From CAZUQA01 sp964622375 (lineage in GTDB: Bacteria > Bacillota_I > Bacilli_A > Erysipelotrichales > Erysipelotrichaceae): a DNA stretch of 18,844 bases. The stretch lies in NCBI GenBank assembly GCA_964622375.1, contig CAZUQA010000033.1, positions 1 through 18,844 of the forward strand. The letters are read 5' to 3'. A program made the translations under genes and the position numbers. The notes under the pieces were generated by a model. The model saw nothing but the letters and a program-made list of their open reading frames with translations. It ran no database searches and was not told where the DNA came from. Below, in pieces: positions 7,128-15,015 of this stretch (positions within the stretch are counted from its first letter, which is position 1; each line of letters starts with the position of its first letter).

Positions 7128-8663
7128 TTAGTCCTCTTTGCGCTTATTATTCTTAGTTAAAAGGATGCTAGTCAAAGAGATGCTGAGTGTCAACAAGTAG
7201 CCTAGCAAACTACGGTCACCGGTAGCCGGGTTTTCCAGAACCTGCCAATTGGCAGTTAAAATGACTGCAGCATCCGGCATGATGAAGGTAGTAACAGCAG
7301 TATCATCACGAGTCAATATGACATTTAATGTATCGACATTCCAACCGGCAAATTGATAACCGGGACGGGTTCCGGCGTTTATAGTAACCACGGCACCGGC
7401 GGCATAGTTTCCACTACCGGCTGTGGCAGCGTAACTGCCGTTTATGGTAACGGTGTATTCACTGGCAGCTTCCGGGGTCCATTGAGCAACCAAAGTAACA
7501 TCGCTATCAGAAATGAGGAAGCTGTCGCCGTCAAAGTAGGTGTTAGCGTCATAGAGCCAGCCGGCAAAGATGAAGCCGGCTTTTAGCGGTACTACCGATG
7601 ATACGCTAACACTGTCACCACTAACATAATCGGTGGTATCGCTTGGGGCTCCGCTACCGCCATTAGCATCATAGAAAACATTATAGATTTTATCCCATTG
7701 CGCAACTAAGGTAACATCACTACTGGCTATAGAGAAACTGTTGCCGCCATAATAGGTGCTGCCACCATAACTCCAGCCTTTAAACAAGTAACCGGGGTTT
7801 GTTGGGATGACAGCTGATACTGTGACGCTATCTCCGGAAATATAATCATTGGCATTGCTTGGCGCTCCGCTACCACCGTTAGCATCATAGAAAACATTAT
7901 AGATTTTATCCCATTGTGCAACCAGAGTAACATCACTGCCGGCTATAGAGAAACTGTTACCGCCGTAATAGGTGCTGCCACCATAGCTCCATCCACTAAA
8001 TAAGTAGCCGGGGTTAAGCGGAATGAGCGATGATACGGAAACAAGGTCGCCATTAACATAGTCGTTATCATCAAACGGCGCTCCGGTTCCGCCGTTGCCG
8101 TCGTAAGTAACAGTGAATATCTCATCCCACTTAGCAAGCAAAGTTATGTCATTAACCGGCATGGTAATTGCATTGCCACCAAAAAAGATACCACCTTCAT
8201 ATAACCAACCGGCAAAAAGGAAACCAATATTCATCGGTACAATGGAAGAAACTATAATGATGTCGCCGGGAAGACAGTTGACTCGATTAAGAGGTGCTCC
8301 GCTACCACCATTAGCATCATAATGAACGGTATACGTTTGCTCCCATTGGGCAACTAAGCTTAGATCCTGGCTTATAGGGCCGTAGTAATCGCCGGGATTG
8401 TAGATGCTTCCCTCTAATAGCCAACCGGCAAAAGAAAAGCCATCTTTGGTGGGTTCAATTAAAGAAATATAAACTTCATGACCAAAATTATAGCCTTCAA
8501 TACCGGGACCACCTTGTCCGCCGTTGTCATCATAGTAGACAGAGCGAGTTAAATACATCCACTCCGCAAACAAATCTAAATCATGCCCGGGCATTTCATA
8601 ATTTTGGTATAAGTGATACCAATTATAATGCTGATCACGCCAGCCAACAAAGATTGCTCCCAT
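7128..8663 (-). CDS. InlB B-repeat surface protein with NPATG sorting signal (main open frame)
   Basis: This 511-residue frame encodes a cell-wall-anchored protein made of InlB/Flg_new-type beta repeats of about 72 residues. Starts of the repeats are near residues 39, 110, 183, 255 and 327, with consensus YxVxYDANGGSGAP, GDxVxVSS, GYLFxGW and DVTLVAQW. A divergent repeat (403-475, YTVTINGSYA through ANW) follows. The C-terminus is a sorting signal: NPATGD (478-483), a hydrophobic helix, then KNNKRKED. NPATG is a variant of LPXTG. A partial repeat lies before residue 39. The frame has no signal peptide or ribosome binding site of its own; both occur upstream in the same frame behind a TAA (8712-8714). 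Role unknown; such proteins often act in adhesion or surface display. Confidence 0.85.
   Translation of the reverse strand: MGAIFVGWRDQHYNWYHLYQNYEMPGHDLDLFAEWMYLTRSVYYDDNGGQGGPGIEGYNFGHEVYISLIEPTKDGFSFAGWLLEGSIYNPGDYYGPISQDLSLVAQWEQTYTVHYDANGGSGAPLNRVNCLPGDIIIVSSIVPMNIGFLFAGWLYEGGIFFGGNAITMPVNDITLLAKWDEIFTVTYDGNGGTGAPFDDNDYVNGDLVSVSSLIPLNPGYLFSGWSYGGSTYYGGNSFSIAGSDVTLVAQWDKIYNVFYDANGGSGAPSNANDYISGDSVTVSAVIPTNPGYLFKGWSYGGSTYYGGNSFSIASSDVTLVAQWDKIYNVFYDANGGSGAPSDTTDYVSGDSVSVSSVVPLKAGFIFAGWLYDANTYFDGDSFLISDSDVTLVAQWTPEAASEYTVTINGSYAATAGSGNYAAGAVVTINAGTRPGYQFAGWNVDTLNVILTRDDTAVTTFIMPDAAVILTANWQVLENPATGDRSLLGYLLTLSISLTSILLTKNNKRKED
7470..8117 (-). repeat. Three near-identical 216-bp tandem units in the surface protein gene
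   Basis: Units at about 8117-7902, 7901-7686 and 7685-7470 have a period of exactly 216 bases (72 codons). For example the segment coding for the conserved DKIYNVFYDANGGSGAP occurs at the same phase in two of them, with few base changes over more than 100 bases. This is recent duplication within the gene and a substrate for copy-number change by recombination. Confidence 0.8.
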
Positions 8664-8711
8664 TTTACTGGGTTCATAATCAATGGTGAAGTAATCACCT
8701 TCATCACAGTG

Positions 8712-8867
8712 TTAAAGCCGTAATAGCGTGTTTTTAGTATCGTCATCCCAATAATAGACAGTGTAGGAATCAGCGGCACTAATTTTTAGCATTTGCCTGT
8801 TGACTAGCCCCAAACAGATAATTAGTGCTAAAAGAAATTGGAGTATTCTATAACTGCATTGTTTCAT
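8712..8867 (-). pseudogene. 5' fragment of the surface protein: signal peptide, ended by an in-frame TAA
   Basis: ATG at 8865-8867 follows AGAGG by about seven bases and opens a signal peptide of roughly 33 residues (MKQCSYRILQFLLALIICLG, then NRQMLKISAADS). It continues into the start of an InlB-type repeat (YTVYYWDDD) before TAA as codon 52 (8712-8714). Reading past the TAA stays in the same frame and completes the repeat (CDEGDYFTIDYEP, then GAIFVGW). So 8867-7128 is one 580-codon gene interrupted by one stop. A nonsense mutation, translational readthrough or a sequencing error would each explain it. Confidence 0.8.
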
Positions 8868-8915
8868 AAATTTACCTCTTTTCAAAATTATTTCTAATTA
8901 AAACGCATTAGTGGC

Positions 8916-8924
8916 ATTATAGCA
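8916..8924 (-). promoter_or_regulatory. Extended -10 promoter of the surface protein gene
   Basis: On the minus strand TGC-TATAAT (TATAAT at 8916-8921). It lies about 49 bases before the ATG at 8867, which supports that ATG as the real start of the interrupted gene. Confidence 0.65.
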
Positions 8925-9360
8925 CATTGAAAACAAATGAGAACAATACCGGATAATGTATTTAGATTCTCTGGGTAAAATAAATAAAATCTGATTTATT
9001 GGCTATACAATATCGGTTAGTTAGCTAAAAGGTATTATTCGCTTAAATAATGGTAAAAAACAGTTGTATGCTTTTAATCTTGGTTGTTAACAAGTTGTCT
9101 GCATTTCAATCTCGCAAACAACCAATAGGCACAATAAAGATCCTATATTGTTTTGTAATTGATAGATTTCGTGGTATTCGATTGATGAAAATCGTGGCAA
9201 TATATTGATGCTTTTCGTGGTAAATAATTGATAGATTTCGTGGTGGACTTCAGCCGATATAACTATTCCACCAATAGGTTTTTCTGGATGTTTGGCGATT
9301 TATACTATTTATTAAGTGTGATAATGTTTCTCAATTTCAAAAAGCTCATATTATTTCAAC
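8925..9360. other. Gene-poor stretch with inverted and direct repeats
   Basis: About 430 bases with no credible gene on either strand. It holds a perfect 9-bp inverted repeat, TTGGTTGTT (9080-9088) with AACAACCAA (9117-9125), a block of four 23-bp tandem repeats (9158-9249), and two copies of ACCAATAGG (9121-9129 and 9271-9279) flanking that block. No transposase remnant is visible. Confidence 0.5.
9158..9249. repeat. Four tandem 23-bp repeats (possible transposon-end remnant)
   Basis: Units start at 9158, 9181, 9204 and 9227, an exact 23-base period. Each reads ATTGAT, four variable bases, then T/A-TCGTGG and a variable tail of about five bases. The first and fourth share ATTGATAGATTTCGTGGT. 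Regular spacing with conserved cores suggests protein-binding sites. IS21-family elements have multiple terminal repeats of similar size; that reading is inference because no transposase gene is nearby. Confidence 0.75.
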
Positions 9361-9361
9361 A

Positions 9362-9400
9362 CAAAAAAAGCCCCGGTATTCTGTAAAGAATCAGGGGCTT
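9362..9400 (-). terminator. Intrinsic terminator of the PTS-SIS operon
   Basis: On the minus strand AAGCCCC pairs with GGGGCTT (9394-9400 with 9368-9374), with partial inner pairing, followed by a T-run (A-run at 9363-9369 on the plus strand). It lies 50 bases past the SIS stop codon. Confidence 0.85.
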
Positions 9401-9450
9401 GATAAAACAATCTAAGGGAAAGATTATTTCCCCAAGTAACAATTATTGAA

Positions 9451-10536
9451 TTACTGCGGGTAATGCGCCAGGGCTTCATCAAAGGGATTGATGCTTGTAT
9501 CAATTCCCCGATCCAGAGCTCCACGGGCTGCGACGATTTGTAGTGGGACCGCATAGAGCAAGGGCGCAACATACTTATCAGCTTTTACACTGAAGATTAG
9601 ATCGCGTTTGTCATTTTCTGCGTCTTTGACAGTCAACAGGTAAACTCGTTGGCTGTACTTCTTAAAGGTTTGCCTAAACAACAGCATTCGGCTCCACTCT
9701 TTTTCCTCAGACCCGATAATAAAGATGGAATGCTCAGGCTTAAGTGCCATTGTCGGACCATGAACATATTCTTCAATTTCAAAACCGATAGTCGGTAAAC
9801 GCAACATTTCACCGATTTTTAATTGACCCTCCAAAGCTGAGCCATAATCAAGGCCATAGCCTAAAACATAAAGACATTGGCTGGCTAAAATCTCAGCCTT
9901 ATTGCGTTGATACCAATCTTCACTTTCCTGAATTACCGCTTCAAAATTATTGAGGACAGTTGCTAAGGCGACAAAACGTTCTTTATATGCAATATTATCA
10001 ATAATTGCTTTTTGGTGAGCCAAAGCTAATGCCCAAAGATAACTGGATAACACAGTTACCGTAAAACCTTTGGTTTCCGGTGGAGTCAGTTCTTCCCCAA
10101 CAGTCAACAGGGCTAAATGGTCAACATACTTGGTAATTTCGCTTTTTAGATTACCGGTAAGTGCCAATGTTAGATAGCCGGCGGCTTTCGCTTTTTTCAT
10201 TAGCGAAACGGTAGAAACCGAAGTGCCGGATTGGGAAATGGCGATAAAGAGAATTTCTTGTTTATCTAAGTTATTTGCCCAATCGGGTTTTTCGTAGTTT
10301 TCAAAGACTGTCGGATACCAAGCTGACGCTTCAATATTTGCCAAGTGCTTGAAGTAATAGGCGGCAATATTGGCGGCATTGTAAGAGGTTCCCGAGCCAA
10401 AGAAAAGCACTTTCTTAATGGGATACTTATCAAATAAATCAGTGAGTACCCCAACAAACTCCGCTTGGCGTGAGTAGGTCGCCCGTAAAACTTCCGCTTG
10501 ACTGTGGATGTAGCCTAAGACCGTGGGCTTTTCCAT
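9451..10536 (-). CDS. Double-SIS-domain sugar-phosphate deglycase/isomerase
   Basis: A 361-residue cytoplasmic protein with two SIS domains, which bind phosphosugars. Domain 1 has FGSGTSYNAA (46-55), SQSGTSVST (101-109) and the PPETKGFT segment (152-159). Domain 2 has GYGLDYGSALEGQLK (226-240) and EIEEYVHGPTMAL (253-265), where the Glu and His correspond to catalytic positions in GlmS-type isomerases and in fructoselysine- and glucoselysine-6-phosphate deglycases. It lacks the glutaminase domain of GlmS. It is the last gene of the operon, seven bases after EIIB, with a weak ribosome binding site, so translational coupling is likely. Placement beside a mannose-family PTS favours cleavage of a phosphorylated sugar-amine taken up by that PTS; the substrate is not known. 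AgaS is less likely from the motifs. Confidence 0.8.
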   Translation of the reverse strand: MEKPTVLGYIHSQAEVLRATYSRQAEFVGVLTDLFDKYPIKKVLFFGSGTSYNAANIAAYYFKHLANIEASAWYPTVFENYEKPDWANNLDKQEILFIAISQSGTSVSTVSLMKKAKAAGYLTLALTGNLKSEITKYVDHLALLTVGEELTPPETKGFTVTVLSSYLWALALAHQKAIIDNIAYKERFVALATVLNNFEAVIQESEDWYQRNKAEILASQCLYVLGYGLDYGSALEGQLKIGEMLRLPTIGFEIEEYVHGPTMALKPEHSIFIIGSEEKEWSRMLLFRQTFKKYSQRVYLLTVKDAENDKRDLIFSVKADKYVAPLLYAVPLQIVAARGALDRGIDTSINPFDEALAHYPQ

Positions 10537-10543
10537 TATCCCA

Positions 10544-11026
10544 TTAAAAATCAGCCACGGTGGCAGTTAAATCTTCTTTGGCGTCACCGGGAATATTCTG
10601 GTAGAAAAGTTTAACACCCATAGTGGCCAGTTTCTTAAAATCGGCTTTCTGTTGTGGCGTGACAAACATATTTCTTTTAATTTTCACCGCTGCTTCCCTG
10701 GTGGAAATATTACCGACAGTTATGGTATCAACCACAAACCCGGCTTCAGCCAATTGCACCAATTGATCCGGTCCGGTGCAGAGTATCATCACTCGGCTAC
10801 CTTCATCTAAACCGGCTTTGAATTTCTCCGCTGCCGATTTTGGGGTGATGATTGCCAGTTTTATTTTACCGGGACAACCAAATTTCAAGGTAGCCATCCT
10901 CACTTCATCACCGGCAATTTTATCGTCGATGATAACGATTCTTTCAACTGATAATGCCGGTATCCAGTAACTGATTACCTGCCCATGAATCAGGCGATCA
11001 TCAATTCTAACATCTACAATAGCCAT
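10544..11026 (-). CDS. PTS EIIB component, mannose/fructose/sorbose family
   Basis: A 160-residue cytoplasmic phosphotransfer protein. The N-terminal DVRIDDRLIHGQV is the family signature, with His14 the residue that takes phosphate from EIIA and passes it to the sugar. Length fits the family. It starts three bases after the EIID stop and has no separate ribosome binding site, so it is probably translated by coupling. The gene order here, C-D-B, is unusual; B-C-D is typical. No EIIA is encoded in the window, so a partner must come from elsewhere. Confidence 0.93.
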   Translation of the reverse strand: MAIVDVRIDDRLIHGQVISYWIPALSVERIVIIDDKIAGDEVRMATLKFGCPGKIKLAIITPKSAAEKFKAGLDEGSRVMILCTGPDQLVQLAEAGFVVDTITVGNISTREAAVKIKRNMFVTPQQKADFKKLATMGVKLFYQNIPGDAKEDLTATVADF

Positions 11027-11029
11027 AAC

Positions 11030-11860
11030 TTAAGCGATAATACCAAAGAATCCTAATATACCACCAATGATGACGATACCTAGGATGATGGTTGATACCT
11101 TGACGCCTTTCCGTAACAAACCAAAGAAAATCAAACCGGCAGTCAATGGCAACAACTGCGGCAGTACTTCATCAAAGAACTCTTGAAGAACAATCGTACT
11201 TCCGGCTATTTCAATAACCAAGGGTGAAGAAATCGGAGTCCAAGCGGCTAACATAACGCCGACTGAAGCCACCCCGACAATACTGGCACAGAATGTGAAC
11301 AGTTCCATTTTGCCGGACTTTTGCATTTCCAGTAGTACGGCATTACCGTTACGATAACCTAAGAACATACTGTACCAACGACACAATACATTAGGAATAT
11401 TAAAGACAATTAATAAAACAAAAGGCGCAATCGGATTTCCTTGTAAGGCAAAAGAAACACCTAAAGCACAAGAAATAATACGGAAAATGCCCCAGAAGAA
11501 AGTGTCGCCAAGACCGGATAAAGGGCCCATCAAAGCGACTTTTAAAGCGTTGATTGATTCGACGTTGAAATTCTTGTCTTCTTTGGCTTGTTCTTCCATG
11601 GCGATAGCGATGGTCATAACAAAGGGCGATGGTGCTAAAGTCATATTGAAGGCTTCCATATGCCGTAAACAAGCGGTTTTTAAAGCTTCGACATCATCTT
11701 TGTAGATCTTGGCTAATGAAGGGAAAATAGCCCATAAAAAACCTAAAGCTTGCATTCTTTCAAAGTTGAACGAACCCATTAAGGCAAAGGAACGCCAGAA
11801 TATCGGCATGAATTCCTTCATGGTCAGGTTGTTCTTTTCGCTGATTACTTTGCTACTCAT
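11030..11860 (-). CDS. PTS EIID component, mannose/fructose/sorbose family
   Basis: A 276-residue membrane subunit that forms the sugar channel with EIIC. Family features include the amphipathic N-terminus (MKEFMPIFWRSFALMGSFNFERMQALGF), the GPLSGLGDTFFWGIFR segment (about 112-127) and hydrophobic C-terminal helices. It starts three bases after the EIIC stop; a strong GGGAGG lies within the last codons of EIIC, nine bases from the ATG. Confidence 0.93.
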   Translation of the reverse strand: MSSKVISEKNNLTMKEFMPIFWRSFALMGSFNFERMQALGFLWAIFPSLAKIYKDDVEALKTACLRHMEAFNMTLAPSPFVMTIAIAMEEQAKEDKNFNVESINALKVALMGPLSGLGDTFFWGIFRIISCALGVSFALQGNPIAPFVLLIVFNIPNVLCRWYSMFLGYRNGNAVLLEMQKSGKMELFTFCASIVGVASVGVMLAAWTPISSPLVIEIAGSTIVLQEFFDEVLPQLLPLTAGLIFFGLLRKGVKVSTIILGIVIIGGILGFFGIIA

Positions 11861-11863
11861 GAC

Positions 11864-12640
11864 TTAGTCCTCCCATTCATCTTTCTTGCCTGCGGCAGCT
11901 ACCCCACTTAGAGTATCAGCCTTCAACAGATAGTAAATCCAAGCTACAGCTACAGCTAAAGCGGCAATGGCTAATAAAGACAGTTCCGTAAAAGCGGCGA
12001 TAATAAAACCAATAATAAAGAAAGGAATAAGTCTTACTTCCATCAATAGGTTCAGCAACATGGCGAAACCCAGAGCCGGCAAGATGGCGGCAATAGCGCC
12101 TAAAGCCGAGAATGCCCATTCCGGGAAGTTTTCAACGATTCCGGCAATAGCTTCATTACCGTAGAATAAAACAATGAAAGTTAGAATGGTCCAGATAAAG
12201 AAAGTAATAACCATACTGATGGTATGATAAAAGCCGATGGTTTTAAAATTCCCTTTCTCAATGTCGCGCTCCACCGCATGCATAAAGCCGGAGAAACCGG
12301 TCATACATAAGGTTTCGGCAAACTGCATAATAATGGCTACCGGAATACCAAAAGTGATTGCCATTTCTGCCCCGGTTCCGGTGGTGATGGCAATAGCAGC
12401 GCCAATGGTGCCTCCGGCTCCGATTTGCAGCTGTGAGGTTGGTCCGACACCGACCACGCCCATCCACATCATCTGCAGTTCGGCGCCAATCAGCAAACCT
12501 TTTTGGACATCCCCGAGTATCAAGCCTACCAAAAATCCGGTAACAACCGGTTCACGAAGTTTACATTCGCCCAGCCAGTTACTTTCAATGTAGGACAGAC
12601 CAGATACACAGCCAATTAATAAAGCTTGTACTAATGTCAT
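11864..12640 (-). CDS. PTS EIIC component, mannose/fructose/sorbose family
   Basis: A 258-residue polytopic membrane protein forming part of the translocation channel. Family signatures include the ESNWLGECKLREPVVTGFLVGLILGDVQKGLLIGAELQ-type region (residues 19-56, seen as GECKLREPVVTG and GDVQKGLLIGA) and MGVVGVGPTSQLQIGAGGTIG (60-80). The ATG at 12640 follows AAGGAGG with 10 bases of spacing. It is the first gene of the C-D-B-SIS transcript driven by a promoter at 12709-12737; the DUF4832 gene lies 251 bases upstream on the same strand and could read through. Confidence 0.93.
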   Translation of the reverse strand: MTLVQALLIGCVSGLSYIESNWLGECKLREPVVTGFLVGLILGDVQKGLLIGAELQMMWMGVVGVGPTSQLQIGAGGTIGAAIAITTGTGAEMAITFGIPVAIIMQFAETLCMTGFSGFMHAVERDIEKGNFKTIGFYHTISMVITFFIWTILTFIVLFYGNEAIAGIVENFPEWAFSALGAIAAILPALGFAMLLNLLMEVRLIPFFIIGFIIAAFTELSLLAIAALAVAVAWIYYLLKADTLSGVAAAGKKDEWED

Positions 12641-12679
12641 AATTGAAATACCTCCTTATAAATTTATAACGATTAGCCA

Positions 12680-12694
12680 TATGCTTAAAGCATA
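12680..12694 (-). promoter_or_regulatory. Palindromic operator candidate in the PTS leader
   Basis: TATGCTTAAAGCATA is a 7-bp perfect inverted repeat around one base. It lies just downstream of the predicted transcription start of the PTS operon, where a repressor could block transcription. The regulator is not in the window. Confidence 0.55.
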
Positions 12695-12708
12695 CTGTTA
12701 TAGATTTA

Positions 12709-12737
12709 TTTATATCATTACAAGCCCAAAAAATCAA
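12709..12737 (-). promoter_or_regulatory. Promoter of the PTS-SIS operon
   Basis: On the minus strand TTGATT (12732-12737), 17 bases, TATAAA (12709-12714) preceded by TGA as an extended -10. It lies about 70 bases upstream of the EIIC start. Confidence 0.65.
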
Positions 12738-12891
12738 CAAGCGCCTAAATAACAGAAGCTCAGCACGCTGTGACAATAGAAGAACGGGGCTTTACCAAAA
12801 AGAAAATTAAAGCAAATATCGACATTATTAAGCGGATATTTAAATTTGCCTATTAGATTTTTAGTGTTAAAACAAAGAGAATTACTACATT

Positions 12892-14742
12892 TTACTTGTC
12901 AGGCAAAAAAAGTGTGCCGACAAGATTAGCGCCAAGCTCAGCCTGCCATAAATCATAGTTGGCAAAGCGCAGACAGCGACGATTGGAGCTGCTTTCTTTA
13001 GGGTCGTTGATTTTTAAATATAAGGCGTATTCACCTTGTTCTCTGCCTACAAGTTGACTTAAATCAATTTCAAAACTAAACTTGCGCCAGGCTGCTGTGT
13101 TATCAGCGCGGTTGTTTCCGTCTTGTGCTACCAGCCAATCCCGAACATCAATGTCGGTCGTTATAGAAAAGCACTTGCCGCTTCCTTTAGCCTGCAGGAT
13201 AGCCGTCAGAACTTTTTCGTTAATGATATTGCCAAAACCAACATTTTGGATTTTGCCACTAAAACGCAATATTTTTTGCTCTGCAATATTCAATAGTTCG
13301 ATGTCAGCTTCTCTTAAAACCAAACGATAACCTAAACGGTCACGCATATATTCCAAACCGCTTCGACCTTCATAGACGGCGTCATAAAAAGCTGTTTTAA
13401 CTTGACCGGTAAAAGGCGGTTGTTGTTCTGTACTGTCTAAAGGGAAAGTGATTGGCTTAGTGACATTATCTTCGTTATAAATGAAATCATTCCAAGTATT
13501 ATAGTAGCCGTGACGCATATTCAAAAGGCAGGTGTGTAGTGCGCTGGCTTCAATGATAGCTCCCGGCAGACAAGCATAGACATTTTTTTCGAGACCACCT
13601 TCACCTTGAACGAAGTTGTTTTGTTTATTGATCCAGCGTACCACTCTATCACGATTATACTCACTACTATCACTTGTGGTAATAAACATTTCATAGCCTT
13701 CAGATAAAGAACCATTATCTGACCAGTCACTGTCCCCGGCGCCATAACTGTCATTAAAAAAACCAAAACGGGCTTCTTGACTGCCTCTTTGCGGTAATGG
13801 CATTGAATCTATATTGGAAAAACTGTATTTGGTATGGTAAGTCGCATTGTACCAAGCTAAAAAGCCACCGGCATGAGTCAAAAGACTGCGGGAAGCCGGA
13901 ACGGCCTGGAGCATAGCATCAAACAGAGCTTTATAGGTTTTAGGATCTTGGGCTAATGGCGAAGAGTGTTGTTCACCCCAGGGGCCCAACATACCAATTT
14001 TTACACAGGCAATGATATCTTCAAACTCTTGGAAGATTGGCGTCAATTGCCAAATATGGTATTCCATCCAGTTTTTATCTTGATGTCCAGCAATGTTGCA
14101 CATGATATTAAGGTTGTTTTCTGTTTGGTAACTGGGTTCCGGCCCCAGTATTAAACCTTGTTGCAGAGCTTGATCAGGATATTTAAAGGGTTCGATATAA
14201 TTGTAACCATTACCATCATAGGAGAATTTCAACAGACAAACTGAACTTCCTTCTCTTACTTTTAACAGTAAGCCGCGAATATATTCCAGGGCATAAGCCG
14301 TCAATGGGCCGGTCTTGCCGGTACGAGCTTCACCGCTATCGGGGCCAACAAACAAGCCATCTTTTTGATAACTAAAGGCGGCTGCGGCACTGAGAAAGGC
14401 GTTGGAAGAGAAGTTGGCTAAATCAAAACCCAGATAAGAGACAGCTGGTAAAGCGTTTACTCCGGTTCCCCCAATATAAGCTTGATCATTTTGGTTGATG
14501 CCATAATAGAATTCGGTTAATTCGATATCGTCACCTTCTACGGTAGGCACTTGCCGACCCTGGAAAAGCAAAGATGTCGCGTCAATTGGCACGCGATGAT
14601 CGACTTCCGGGGTGATACCAAAAGGCGAGTTTTCCTTAGTAACCAGTTGGGGGGGAATATTCTGCCAACGTCCGCGATAAACTCCACGATCGGGGTTAGG
14701 AATATCTATCGGGTTTTCATTATAGTTCAGTTTTTGTATCAT
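12892..14742 (-). CDS. DUF4874/DUF4832-domain protein (putative glycoside-hydrolase-like)
   Basis: A 616-residue protein. The N-terminal NPDRGVYRG (16-24) and following region resemble DUF4874. A barrel-like middle has LGPWGEQHS (252-260) with an acidic residue typical of a barrel active site, and FFNDSY (328-333). The C-terminal part, LGYRLVLREA (470-479) then GKIQNVGFGNIINEK (496-510), matches DUF4832, with a beta-sandwich to the end. Family function is not established; it is often annotated as a carbohydrate-active candidate. It has no signal peptide, so a cytoplasmic location is predicted, unusual for a polysaccharide enzyme but suitable for a PTS-imported, phosphorylated substrate. The start follows GAGGTG by about four bases. 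No clear terminator separates it from the PTS genes. Confidence 0.8.
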   Translation of the reverse strand: MIQKLNYNENPIDIPNPDRGVYRGRWQNIPPQLVTKENSPFGITPEVDHRVPIDATSLLFQGRQVPTVEGDDIELTEFYYGINQNDQAYIGGTGVNALPAVSYLGFDLANFSSNAFLSAAAAFSYQKDGLFVGPDSGEARTGKTGPLTAYALEYIRGLLLKVREGSSVCLLKFSYDGNGYNYIEPFKYPDQALQQGLILGPEPSYQTENNLNIMCNIAGHQDKNWMEYHIWQLTPIFQEFEDIIACVKIGMLGPWGEQHSSPLAQDPKTYKALFDAMLQAVPASRSLLTHAGGFLAWYNATYHTKYSFSNIDSMPLPQRGSQEARFGFFNDSYGAGDSDWSDNGSLSEGYEMFITTSDSSEYNRDRVVRWINKQNNFVQGEGGLEKNVYACLPGAIIEASALHTCLLNMRHGYYNTWNDFIYNEDNVTKPITFPLDSTEQQPPFTGQVKTAFYDAVYEGRSGLEYMRDRLGYRLVLREADIELLNIAEQKILRFSGKIQNVGFGNIINEKVLTAILQAKGSGKCFSITTDIDVRDWLVAQDGNNRADNTAAWRKFSFEIDLSQLVGREQGEYALYLKINDPKESSSNRRCLRFANYDLWQAELGANLVGTLFLPDK

Positions 14743-14865
14743 TTATCACCTCAGGCTTTGCGCTACTAGCCGTTTTCATTATTAATTTATTACTTGATTG
14801 TAGTCTAGCAAAATAGCGCTTTATTTACTATAGACATGATGCTCATCTTCCTGTAGCTTTTGTTT

Positions 14866-14880
14866 AGTTCTCTTAGAACT
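14866..14880. promoter_or_regulatory. Palindrome between divergent genes, operator candidate
   Basis: AGTTCT-CTT-AGAACT is a perfect 6-bp inverted repeat with a 3-base centre. It sits between the DUF4832 gene and the DUF6273 lipoprotein and could serve a regulator of either. No T-run follows, so it is not a terminator. Confidence 0.45.
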
Positions 14881-15015
14881 TAGTTGTATTTCGGCAGACT
14901 AACATGTAGTATATTTATATTGTCGAAACAACGGGGAAATTGTAGTTTAATGCCATGAAATCTTTCGGCAATCAGCTGCAAAATCACAATGTTTAGAAAA
15001 AGGAGATTACTAGCT

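Noticed and set aside
8576..8779. 67-residue open frame overlapping the start of the surface protein
   Set aside because: It is in a different frame from both the signal peptide and the repeats and has no ribosome binding site.
7128..8867. Alternative genetic code reading TAA as sense
   Set aside because: Most other genes in the window end in TAA, so reassignment is not plausible.
9158..9249. CRISPR array
   Set aside because: The period is only 23 bases, with variable parts of 4-5 bases, too short for spacers; no cas genes are present.
12760..12891. Terminator between the DUF4832 gene and EIIC
   Set aside because: Only an interrupted GCAAATATC-type repeat is seen, without a stable stem and T-run.
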